21,990 nucleotides of DNA from Chara braunii. Its lineage: Eukaryota; Streptophyta; Charophyceae; Charales; Characeae. The position numbers and the translations under genes are program-made. Positions 8,040 through 16,137 of the stretch are shown here, piece after piece. The DNA lies in contig BFEA01000514.1 in the NCBI GenBank assembly GCA_003427395.1, forward strand, positions 928,580 through 950,569. Reading direction: 5' to 3'. Below the pieces are notes generated by a model, which did no database searches, was not told the origin of the DNA, and was given only the letters and a program-made list of their open reading frames with translations. Position 1 is the first letter of the stretch. The number at the start of each line of letters is the position of its first letter.

Positions 8040-8850
8040 GTCAATGAAAGTCCTCATTGAGGTCCGAGTCCTCGTTAAGGTCCTCGTTATCTCGACCTTG
8101 TACAGTTGTGCACTCTGACCCCCCCGAACACATGATCGCGCCGCGCCTACGTGCGCCCGTGTGACTGCGCGTTTGTGCCCATCGGCCTGTTTGAGTGTGA
8201 GTCTGCGCCCTTGTGCCCATGGGTGTGATAGCACATTCAAGCACGTTGGTTCTGCATGCGGATGAGTGTGCGTGTGCGCGAGAACGAGCATTCTTATCCT
8301 GGCTGTGCGGACCGTACACTGATGCGCGTGTATGTGCTTGCTTGTTGCCGATGCGTGCGCGGCTACACGCTGGTACGAGTGACCGAGCATGCTTGATCCC
8401 ACCTGTGCACGATTGTCATTGGCACAATCCCAATCTGCACAGGCTGTGCGCCAGCACTTATATGTGTGTGTCCGCCTGATCCCGACCTCACGCGTGCACA
8501 AGACTGCGTGCGTCCTACCCGGATTTTGTGCGTGGACACGTACCTGCACGACTGCGCGCTGATGCGAGCAACTAAGCGCCGCGATCCCGATCGGTGCGTG
8601 GCGACGAGCTGGCGCGTCCGCCGGATCCCGACCTTGTGTCGCACAGTGCGCTGTTCCCGACTACGTCCCGCTGCACCCGGATGTCTGCACATGCACGTGT
8701 GCGCGTGCGACCACGCAGCCCAAATCCCGATCGTGCGAGGTTGCACGATGGTATACGTGTGTGCGTTCCAGCTGCGCGGGAGTAGGCGCGGACGCACATT
8801 GATGCGCGACCCCTATTCCGGCCTGCACGCGCTCAACAATGTGCTACATG
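8040..8850. repeat. degenerate TG/CG-rich repetitive stretch
   Basis: This sequence is dominated by TGCG, GTGC and CACG words. It has recurrent variants of ATCCCGAYC (near 8395, 8427, 8478, 8582, 8624, 8730), often followed by GTGCG. At 8050-8090 GTCCTCRTT recurs at about 18 bp spacing. A 24-nt perfectly alternating pyrimidine-purine run lies at 8686-8709. It looks like an old, diverged tandem repeat. I see no credible gene despite long open frames on both strands. Confidence 0.5.
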
Positions 8851-8997
8851 GAGCGCTGTTGTGCGCCCTTGCACCCAGGTATCCCAACCGAGTGCCTGTC
8901 TATGGCGCGCACCTGCATATTTCCAGCCCTCTCAGTACTCATTCGTCCTTTCTCTTACCCCTTTCTTTCCTCGTGCGTCCCTCTCCCGAGCAGCTCC

Positions 8998-9249
8998 TCC
9001 ACAAGTGCGCTGGAGAGTTCCCTCCCCCAGGTCTCTTTCCGAACTCCGTTTGTGTGCCAGCATGCGCGCAAGTCTCCAAGTCTCCTCCCCGGCTCCACTC
9101 ATGCGCTTGTGCGTGCGAGAGTCGGCAGTTCTCCCACTCCAGTCGTGCGTTTGTAGGTACGTATCTCCCAAGTCCCTCCACAGGTGCGCCGGAGTGTGCC
9201 CTCCCCCAGGTCTCTTCCCGAACTCCGTTTGTGCGCCCGCATGTACGCA
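8998..9249 (+). repeat. 73-bp direct repeat, two copies spaced 179 bp
   Basis: 8998-9070 and 9177-9249 are about 85% identical. Both contain CCTCCCCCAGGTCTCTT and CGAACTCCGTTTGTG. The 106 bp between them are not part of the match. They may be the remains of a tandem array with a unit of about 179 bp, or an internal duplication in an LTR. Confidence 0.7.
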
Positions 9250-9250
9250 T

Positions 9251-10030
9251 CTAGGAAGTGTCATGCTCTTGAGCCCGGCTGCGCTTAAATACTTTGTGGC
9301 CCTCTTCTCGGTCTTCGTGTACTCCGGGCCGCCGACAAGGTTGCAGCGCCCCAGTACCATGGCTCCCCCGGGCCTGTACCCGGGCCTGTTTGGGCCCTCA
9401 AATTGTTTCCTACAAAGGAGGCCTTTTTGTCGGGTACCGGGCCTTTTGCAATGCCCCGGTACCGGGTCTTATCCCGAACCTAGGCCCGAGCCTGCCTAGG
9501 CTTTAGCGGTCCCCACATGAGCGGTACCGAGGACCACAAATTTTCGTAGGGCCTGGCCCACCGAAATAGCGGACTTATTAGTCTGAGGGCCCCCTTTCTC
9601 CGCTTCAGGCTCGAGATTAGGACCGAAAGCCAAGGTCCCAAGCACGGCTGCTTAGCAGTTTCCCTCCATTTTGGCCGCGCGGTGAATTTTGGTGCCACCG
9701 CAGCTTACTTCATCGGAGGGCTTGTCTCAAGGTCTCAATCTCACTTCTTGATTCTGTCGTCGCCCATCCTGTGAGCGTAGATCCAGCGTCCTCACGCCCG
9801 ACCTTTTTCGGAGCCTCCGACGTTTCTTCTATAGTCAATTTGCTTTTATGATATGCCAGTCGTTAGCCTCAGTAGTTCCCACAAGAGAATGCCCACCCGG
9901 AATTCAACGCCCCACTCCTTCCGGACGCCCAAGCCTTGATGCCTACGACGCGGGTCCGATGTCAAAATTTCTTGAAGTCGATTATACTCCCGTAAGAAAA
10001 AACACTCGAATCCAGCTCTCGTCAGAGTTA
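9251..10030. other. gene-free stretch with GC-rich palindromes upstream of the chromovirus
   Basis: This stretch probably includes 5' parts of the chromovirus (LTR or leader), but I could not identify LTR ends or a secure primer-binding site. It holds clustered palindromes: GTACCGGG at 9434-9441 with CCCGGTAC at 9455-9462, and CCTAGGC at 9479-9485 with GCCTAGG at 9494-9500. An ATG at 9848 opens a 65-codon frame with GPMSKFLEVDYTPVRKN. It could be the start of the gag protein, but I cannot confirm that. Confidence 0.4.
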
Positions 10031-10164
10031 TTATCAAGGAAGTAAAGGGCGGCGTAAGGCTTGAGCCGCCCGACAACGGCACATTGGCCCCCGTCGCTCC
10101 CGCCGCCCCTGCCCCTTCGGCCACTGCCGCATATGTTGTCGCCTAGATACCGGTATCAAGCTAG

Positions 10165-11505
10165 GCAATTTCACCTACCCACCCCGGTGCTGCTTCCCAG
10201 CTTCTTGCACTGGTCGCGGCACTACGGCCCAGAGTTTTTCCTCCTCCCGCTAGGGTACTCTCTCCGCCTCCTCCACCTCCGACCCCGCACACCCAGCGGG
10301 TTGCTGCCCTAGCCACCGTGGCGCAACTTTTGGCGAAGATTCTTTCTTTGAGACAGCCTCACCCTTCATGGGTTGCTCACCCTTCTTCTTCCTATATCGC
10401 CCCTCCCACCTCTGTCTTGCCAACTCGTTTCCCTCGACCGGCTCCCCCCCCTCTACCCTCCTACCTCGCTACTCCGTCACAGTTGGCTGCGGTCATTGCC
10501 TCCACGCTTGTTGAACCTTCCACGAGCAGCCCCGGCTCTCAGCCTGCCACCACTTCTACCTCTGCACCTGCCTCGATATTTGCCGCCACAGTGCAGGCCC
10601 ATCAACCCCTCTCCCCTCGCCGCCAGCACAGCGGTCCCACCCTTGTGCGTCTGTCGGACATACCTGAGTTTGATGGTACAATGCCTATGTCGTACTGGTT
10701 GCAGGCTGCCACACGTGCGCTGACACTGACTAACACTAGTCAGGTGTTGTGGTGCTTCACGCTGGCAACTAAATTGCGAGGCAGCGCGTTCTCTGCATGG
10801 GAGAACTAGTATACCCATCGTACTCGCTCAGGTGAGGCTCCCACTCTCGCAGATTTCACCGTGTTCCTCCATGACCACTACGACACTCTCCATGATGCGA
10901 CTGACGCCTTAGATCGGGTCACCCAGACGCAATGGCGCGGGTCCTCCGCACCAGCCAATCTTGAGAGTCACATCAGAGTGTTTCAGGACGCTCGCCTCAT
11001 TTGCGATGAGGCACTTCTACCTGAGGTCCTTTTGACCAACAGGTTCATAGTCAGTCTTTCGATTGACTACCACATCGAGCTCTGACGACAGAGCTTCGCC
11101 TCCTCAGACCAGGCCTACGGGGCTGCTCGACAGTAACAAAAGATGCGGAGTTGCTTCTCCGATGCCCCGTCTTCTTCGCAATCCACCGGCGCCGCCACCC
11201 AGTCACGCTGCACCACACGCGGTCGATCCTCCTTTGCCGACCGCTTTCACCGACCCGCTCGACCTGGAGCGCCATTCTCTCGACACTATAGTTCTTTAGA
11301 GTACGACGAGGACTCCTCGGCCGAGCTTGACCCTACCCTTGGGGACGCCCCCGAGGACATCGAGCTCCGAAACGTTATCCAGTATCACTTGGATGGCGAC
11401 ACTGTCCCAGTGGTCGGCCCCTGTAGATGGCCATGTCCGCCATGGGTCGCGCGTGCAGTCGGGTTGCACAGGCTGGCGCCCGCACGACCACGGTTCCTCA
11501 AATAG
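10165..11505 (+). pseudogene. gag: chromovirus gag, capsid region
   Basis: This is the structural protein of the virus-like particle. A proline/alanine-rich N-terminal part (THPGAASQLLALVAALRP, TPHTQRVAALATVAQLLAKI) leads into a Retrotrans_gag-like capsid region near 10650-10810. That region shows IPEFDGTMPMSYWL and ATKLRGSAFSAWEN. The same frame continues through ADFTVFLHDHYDTLHD to SIDYHIEL and then an acidic stretch with SLEYDEDSSAELDPTLGD. In-frame stops lie at 10807-10809, 11083-11085 and 11134-11136. The sense frame shifts by one near 11440-11520. No in-frame ATG is visible between 10165 and 10318. The frame is open, apart from two stops, back to about 10033, so the true start is unclear. 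Confidence 0.75.
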
Positions 11506-11519
11506 ACCTCCCGCACGGT

Positions 11520-11724
11520 TTTGTTCCTCCTCGCGGAGCTCTATCTCATGAGAAGTGCGCCGCCCTCGAGGCCCGTCGCGGTTGTCGTCGTTGTCACCAG
11601 GATGGACACACCTCCTCACGGTGTCAATGCCATGTCGCCCTCGATCGGCACTACGCTGGCATTTCTCGTCATCGTCGATTTCAGTCCCCCCCCGGCCCGG
11701 CCCGACCAGCCCCACCCAGCTAGC
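11520..11724 (+). pseudogene. gag: chromovirus gag nucleocapsid with CCHC zinc knuckle
   Basis: The frame reads CRRCHQDGHTSSRC at 11583-11624, an exact C-x2-C-x4-H-x4-C zinc knuckle. In retroelements this nucleocapsid motif binds the genomic RNA. It lies one frame off the capsid segment, so a frameshift separates them. Downstream, to about 12130, the sequence is proline-rich linker with no motif I can identify. Confidence 0.85.
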
Positions 11725-12134
11725 CATGGTGCAGTGTACCGCTGAGGCCTCGCACGTAGCCGGCTTCCCAACCACCAAGTCGTGATTTGCCTCTTTGCCT
11801 ACCTACCAGAGGATCCTCAGGACACGACAAACGCAGTTCCGGCTGCCCCACCCTCTGTCGAGGTTCTATCTGCCCCACAGCAGACCGCCGCATCTAGTCC
11901 TTCCCCTCCGAGACTTCCGACGCGTCACGCCATTCACACAACTCGTCGTAGTGCCCAACTGGCGACTCGCGATGACGTTGTGTCATCTCTCCTGGATTTG
12001 GGCATCCTTCTGGCTCGCCAGGAGCGAGTCACAAGACATGTAAACGTTCTGCGTCGTCTTCTTGCTCTACTCTCTGACCCTGATCGCACCCTCCCCATCA
12101 TCCTTATTCGCTTGGGGATATCTACGCGCTCAGG

Positions 12135-12520
12135 GTGTATCGCGGTTTATGGGACTCCTGCTCGCAAGGAGAGTTCGTTCACCCTCGCGTGGTTGAGGAA
12201 GCTCGCCTAGCTAGCTGCGGGTCTCGCTCTCCTATCTCCGTTACCCTCGGAGATAACAAGACGCAACGCTTCTTCGATCAGACGGTTCCCGACCTCCACT
12301 TCTCCCTCACCCTCTAACCATCGGATAGTACTCTGGCGCCTCGGCGCTACCATTCCTTCGCATACTTCGAAGTGTTGGGGACTGGGTACGACTTTATCCT
12401 TGACACTCCCTGGTCTCGCCGGTTCTATGGCAAAGAGGTCGAATGGGCGACTGAGACACTCGTTCTCAAAACGAAGTGTGGTCAAACCCATCGAGGCTCC
12501 TTTATTGGAACCACAGGCGA
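12135..12520 (+). pseudogene. pol: chromovirus aspartic protease
   Basis: Retropepsin-like protease that would process the polyprotein. The frame reads GLWDSCSQGEFVHPRVVEEA, where family members have a D-S/T-G triad before an N/E-F-V/I stretch. The catalytic Asp is the codon at 12153-12155, but the Gly of the triad is Cys (12159-12161). VTLGDNKTQRFF and, after an in-frame TAA at 12315-12317, GTGYDFILDTPWSRRF follow. The latter corresponds to the usual Y-D-x-I-L-G-x-x-W-L block, with D in place of G. Changes at two conserved glycines and a stop make it inactive. Confidence 0.7.
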
Positions 12521-12910
12521 CACCCCTCCTAACCTACCTTCCCACGACCCTCGTCACTCTGGGTCTTACCCAGACATGGCCTTTACTTCTCCTCGTCACT
12601 GTGTTCACTTCATACGACAGGAGGACGTCATGTTCTACTTAGTGAACGTCATGGATCTTCTTCGCTACGATCCACTCTGTCTCGAGGTTGAGCTCATCTC
12701 ACTGGAGCCCAATCCCCCTGATCCTTCCTCCATCTTCACGGCTCCCATCTCCACATCCACCAGTCAGTCTGCGGATACCCTCTGGACATCCCAAGTCCCT
12801 TCGCCGTTAACTGCCGAGTCCACCCATACATCTCGTGCCGACGCAGACGTTGAGGAACTCATGTGGTTCACAACTGACTTAGAGCCCGTCGTTCACGATT
12901 TGATTCGAGA
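12521..12910 (+). pseudogene. pol: protease-RT linker of the chromovirus
   Basis: This is an open continuation of the protease frame with no recognised motif. It includes HCVHFIRQEDVMFYLVNVMD and an acidic, serine-rich part with DADVEELMWFTTDLEP, ending at LIREYR. The frame shifts by one near 12916, where the RT N-terminal block begins. Confidence 0.6.
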
Positions 12911-13700
12911 GTACCGGACGTTTTCCCCCCGTATTTCTCATACAGCGAGATCTCTCTCATGCGCTGTGTTGAGAATTCTATCCAGGTCGTGCCTAACTAT
13001 CATGTCCACCATCAGGCACCCTACCGACTCTTGATTCCAGAGGCGGCGCAACTCAAGCGTCAACTTGAGGAGCTCCTTCAACTAGGTTTCATTAAACCCA
13101 GTAACTCCCTTTGGGGTGCACCTGTCCTCTTTGCTCGTAGAGCAGACAGAACTCTCCGCCTCTGCATTGACTACCGCGGCCTTAACTGTTACACGATTAA
13201 GAACAATTATTCCATGCCTCGCACATATGAGTTGTTCCAAGTTGACTGTCTGGCAGGCAACCGCTTCTTCACAAAGATTGATCTTCGTAGTGGTTACCAC
13301 CATATTCGTGTAGCCACAGAGGATCAACCGAAGACCGTCTTTCGGTCGCGCTTCTGCCACTACGAGTTCACAGTGATGCCATTCGACCTCACCAATGCAC
13401 CCACCACCTTCCAGGCGACGATGAACAACATCTTCAGGGAGATCCTTGAAGAATACGTTCTCGTATACCTGTACGACATCTTGGTCTACAATCGTACCTT
13501 AGAAGACCATATCAGACATCTCCGTGGTGTCCTACAACGCTTATGCATGCATGACTTTTATGCCAAGCTTAGTAAGTGTCGCTTTGCCCAACGCAAAGTG
13601 GACTTCCTAGGACACCATGTGTATGACCAGGGTCTCCAAATGGACGACGTGAAGATCACTGCTATTGCAGAGTGACCTGTCCCCACATCTGTCAAGTAGC
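12911..13700 (+). pseudogene. pol: chromovirus reverse transcriptase
   Basis: RNA-dependent DNA polymerase of the element. Blocks in order are DVFPPYFSYSEI, LLQLGFIKPSNSLWGAPVLF, LRLCIDYRGLN, FFTKIDLRSGYHHIRV (with the first catalytic Asp), MPFDLTNAPTTFQATMNNIF, VLVYLYDILVYN and KVDFLGHHV. The catalytic box normally reads YLDD. Here the first Asp is Tyr (codon TAC at 13472-13474) and the second Asp (13475-13477) is intact. That single change should abolish polymerase activity. The frame from 12959 is open to a TGA at 13673-13675. Confidence 0.92.
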
Positions 13701-14503
13701 TTTGCAGTTTCCTAGGCCTCACTAGTTACTGTAGTAATTTTATCCAGGAATATGCTAGGTATTCCTACGTCCTTACCTTCACCCTCCTCCGAAAGAACCC
13801 GCCGTGGTTTTGAACATCCCTGTGCGAGGACGTTTTTCGCGCCTTCAAGAAGACGGTGACTTATGCGCCGGTTCTTCGCCTTCTCGATTTTGATCGTCCC
13901 TTCATCGTCACCACCGATGCGCCATATTTTGTAGTAGGAGTTGTACTCTCTTAGGCATTTCCTTCTCCTCCGGATTCACCTTATCCTCATGTTTCTTTTT
14001 TCTCTTCCCCTCCTGTTAACATTGCTTCTCGACTGACGCCTATCCTCCCACCACTTCCCTCCACTGACAGTCCTCCCGTTACTTGCTCCCCAACCATCGC
14101 GGAGGATGGGACTTTCGAGGCTCGTGCTGGGGATTGTCCGATCGCTTTCTACTCCCGCCAGCTACTGACTGCCGAGATAAACTACACTGCCGATGAACGT
14201 GAGGTTCTCGCGGTAGTTTATGTTATCCGGCATTGGCGTCATTATCTGCCCTTCACGGTGCGCACGGACAACTCAGTTGTCCAGGCTTTTCTCACGAACC
14301 CCAAACTTTCCCCTCGACAGACACGTTGGTGGCGTAACTCATCCGAGTTCAGTTTCACTACTCGGCCCATCAAGGGTGAAACGAACCGCGTCACCGATGC
14401 CCTGTCCCGCTATCCTGATCATAATCAGGAACCCATCGATCTTTCTGCCATCTCCATCACCACCGTTGATCAATCAGTGATCAATCTATATCGCAGTCAG
14501 TAA
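13701..14503 (+). pseudogene. pol: chromovirus RT connection and RNase H
   Basis: RNase H degrades the RNA of the RNA:DNA hybrid. The frame continues from RT: CSFLGLTSYCSNFIQEYA, then FIVTTDAPYFVVGVVLS with the first catalytic Asp (13916-13918). Next comes PIAFYSRQLLTAEINYTADE with the Glu region near 14195, then PFTVRTDNSVVQAFL with an Asp at 14267-14269, ending GETNRVTDALSRYP. Stops lie at 13697, 13811, 13952 and 14501. Between the first and second motifs there are about 61 codons (13955-14137), rich in Pro and Ser, where related elements usually have far fewer. All three visible acidic residues remain. Confidence 0.88.
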
Positions 14504-15480
14504 CGTCACTACCCAGATTATCGAGTAATCCACACGAGACTGCGGAGTGACAAAACTATTCCCTCATACTCCCTCAGTGAGAAAGGTCTCGTCTACTGGC
14601 ATGGCAAATCTGGTCAGCGAGAACCACGTATCTGCGTTCCCTCCATCGGACAGCTCCACGTCCAGGTTGTAGCAGAGTTCCACGACCAGGCAGTTGCCGG
14701 TCATATGTGCTTTCACAAGACGTTGACTCGTGTTTGCCGCTTATACTTCTGGCCGAAGTCCAAGGACTTCGTCAAAGTCTATATCTAGGAGTGTCTAACC
14801 TGCCACGAGGTGAAGAGTGCGAACCACCTTCCGTATGGGTTACTTCAGCCCTTACCCATACCCGAGGGTCGTTGGCAGTTCATCTCGATGGATTTCATTG
14901 GCACCCTCCGCCCACCCACTGAGTGTGGTCATTATAATATCTTTGTCGTCGTCGATCACTTCACAAAGTGTGCACGTTTTGTCCCGTGCCGCTATCGCAT
15001 TAGTGCTCGCGAGGTCGCCGACATCATCTTCGACCGAGTCATGAGAGATCACGACTTACCTCAGAGCATCATCTCTGACCGTGACCCGCGCTTTACCAGC
15101 ACATTCTGACTACGCCTACACGAGGTGTACTGATCCCAGCTTCGCTTTTCATCGTTTTACCACCCTCAGACGGATGGTCAGACGGAGGTCACCAATAAAA
15201 CTCTCGATAATATCCTCCGAAAGTTTGTTAGGGATGACCAGCAGTGGGACTTACACTTAGCCCACGCGGAGATTGCGTACAACCACGCTGTTTCGCGCGG
15301 ATGTCGCCATTCCATTGCGACCTCGACTACCACCCTCTCGTACCCGCGGATTTCATACGACTGTCGCGGTTGCGCCCAGACACTCGTTGTCCTGCACTTG
15401 ACGACTGAATTACCCACATGACCGCGATTATGAAGCGCGCACAGGAGAGTCTAGCCGACTCTCAGACTCACATGGTCGCA
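14504..15480 (+). pseudogene. pol: chromovirus integrase, zinc-binding and catalytic core
   Basis: Integrase inserts the cDNA into host DNA. The HHCC zinc domain shows EFHDQAVAGHMCFHKTL, with His codons at 14681 and 14702, and ECLTC, with Cys codons at 14792 and 14801. A TAG at 14786-14788 interrupts it. The catalytic core shows WQFISMDFIG (Asp at 14891-14893), SIISDRDPRFTS (Asp at 15077-15079) and YHPQTDGQTEVTNKTLDN (Glu at 15185-15187). The last two are 35 residues apart, the classical D,D35E spacing. TGA codons at 15107 and 15131 fall between them. After AHAEIAYNHAVSRG the frame is lost near 15300. Confidence 0.92.
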
Positions 15481-15717
15481 CGAGCAAACCGATCATAAAT
15501 GGATCACCCATTGAAAGTCGGTGACGATGTGCTCATCAACGCACACCACTTGCAGCTCAAAGCGAATACGCTTCGCAAGTTCAGGCGTCGTTTTTTCAGT
15601 CCATGCTGCATCCTTTAGGCCGTCGGTTCTGATACTGCCGCTAGTCCGGTCAGCTTCCGTGTAAAGCTACCTGATTACCTTCGACAGACTCACGTACACG
15701 ATGTTTACCACGTCTCC
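15481..15717 (+). pseudogene. pol: integrase C-terminal (GPY/F-type) module
   Basis: This segment is in a new frame, one off the integrase core. It reads HPLKVGDDVLINAHHLQL, LRKFRRRFFSPCCIL, a TAG at 15616-15618, then VSFRVKLPDY and THVHDVYHVSLLRPYR. This matches the GPY/F module that precedes the chromodomain in chromoviral integrases. The usual G-P-F/Y core appears changed to S-P-C. A TAA at 15496-15498 also interrupts it. Confidence 0.75.
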
Positions 15718-16137
15718 TTGCTGCGTCCTTATCGCAGACCATCCGAACGCTTCACCGGACGTCCTTATGAGCGCCCTCCACCTATCATGGTGGACGATCA
15801 TGAGGAATTCGTCGTTTCTGACATCGTATCTCGCCGAGTTACTGACGACACCCCTCCACGCATCGAGTACCTTGTGCGTTGGAAGGACTATCCTGATGAG
15901 GAGGCTACTTGGGAGCCCCTCGAGCACTTGCAGCACCCTCGGATGTTGGTGCGTGTATATGATCGTGCTCGTCGTGCTGAGACATCTGCTCTTATTCAGC
16001 CAACTGACCCTTCTCCTCCGGATGAGGAGATTGTCGAGGACGAACTCCCTCCCTCTGAGGTCGTTCTTCAGCAGCAGATGAACGCCTCTGCGCGTCCACA
16101 ACGCACTCGTCGACGTCCTCGACGTCTTGACGACTGA
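15718..16137 (+). pseudogene. pol: chromodomain at the integrase C-terminus
   Basis: The frame shows a chromodomain at about residues 29-82: EFVVSDIVSRRV, then IEYLVRWKDYPDEEATWEPL and LVRVYDRARR. The aromatic residues W55 and Y58 expected in a methyl-lysine cage are present, and F31 stands near the first aromatic position. In chromoviruses this module steers integration to heterochromatin by binding methylated histone H3. A basic tail (RPQTRRRPRR-like) precedes a normal TGA at the end. This 420-bp stretch has no internal stop and is the best preserved part of the element. The ATG at 15718 is internal to the polyprotein and not a true start. Confidence 0.9.

Larger units (their letters stand above)
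7016..9250 (-). repeat. putative 5' LTR of the PBS-bearing element (outer edge unknown)
   Basis: The inner edge is placed at 7016, where the minus strand ends GACA before the PBS. The stretch beyond is gene-free. It has possible TATA-like words on the minus strand near 7330 and 7690, and it fits the long non-coding LTRs of Athila/Tat-type elements. The outer edge cannot be fixed because the partner LTR is not in the window. 9250 is only where the last large repeat ends. Long frames on both strands between 8007 and 9499 are rich in Cys, His and Arg and look like by-products of low stop density in TG/CG-rich DNA. Confidence 0.3.
10030..16137 (+). mobile_element. Ty3/gypsy chromovirus, degraded, plus strand
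   Basis: The domains follow the canonical Ty3/gypsy order: gag capsid, zinc knuckle, aspartic protease, RT, RNase H, integrase (HHCC plus D,D35E) and chromodomain. The coding sequence is broken by at least 14 stops. Three frame changes lie near 11440-11520, 12916 and 15290-15500. The RT YxDD box has lost its first Asp. From 12959 to about 15290 the pol region stays in one frame apart from point stops, so decay is moderate. I could not pair LTRs on the two sides. Ends are therefore given as the limits of recognisable coding sequence. Confidence 0.88.

Noticed and set aside
8007-8797. Minus-strand frames of 144-180 codons with His/Thr/Arg repeats
   Set aside because: Composition follows the TG/CG repeat words. 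The frames overlap the plus-strand ones and nothing supports a gene.
8466-9499. Long open plus-strand frames (up to 262 codons) rich in Cys, Arg and His
   Set aside because: Frames are long on both strands at once in TG/CG-rich repetitive DNA. They show no domain or protein-like periodicity, and low stop density explains them.
9781-9795. GATCCAGCGTCCT as another copy of the LINE 3' UTR motif
   Set aside because: Only about 12 bases match, with no LINE sequence around. Probably chance.
10150-10164. CGGTATCAAGCTAGG as a tRNA-iMet primer-binding site for the chromovirus
   Set aside because: It resembles TGGTATCAGAGC but needs a substitution and a deletion. It overlaps a palindrome (GATACCGGTATC), and an alanine/proline-rich gag-like frame runs through it. 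Too weak to call.
11296-11778. 160-codon minus-strand frame over the gag nucleocapsid
   Set aside because: It overlaps the plus-strand zinc knuckle, which is an exact CCHC motif. It has no motif of its own.
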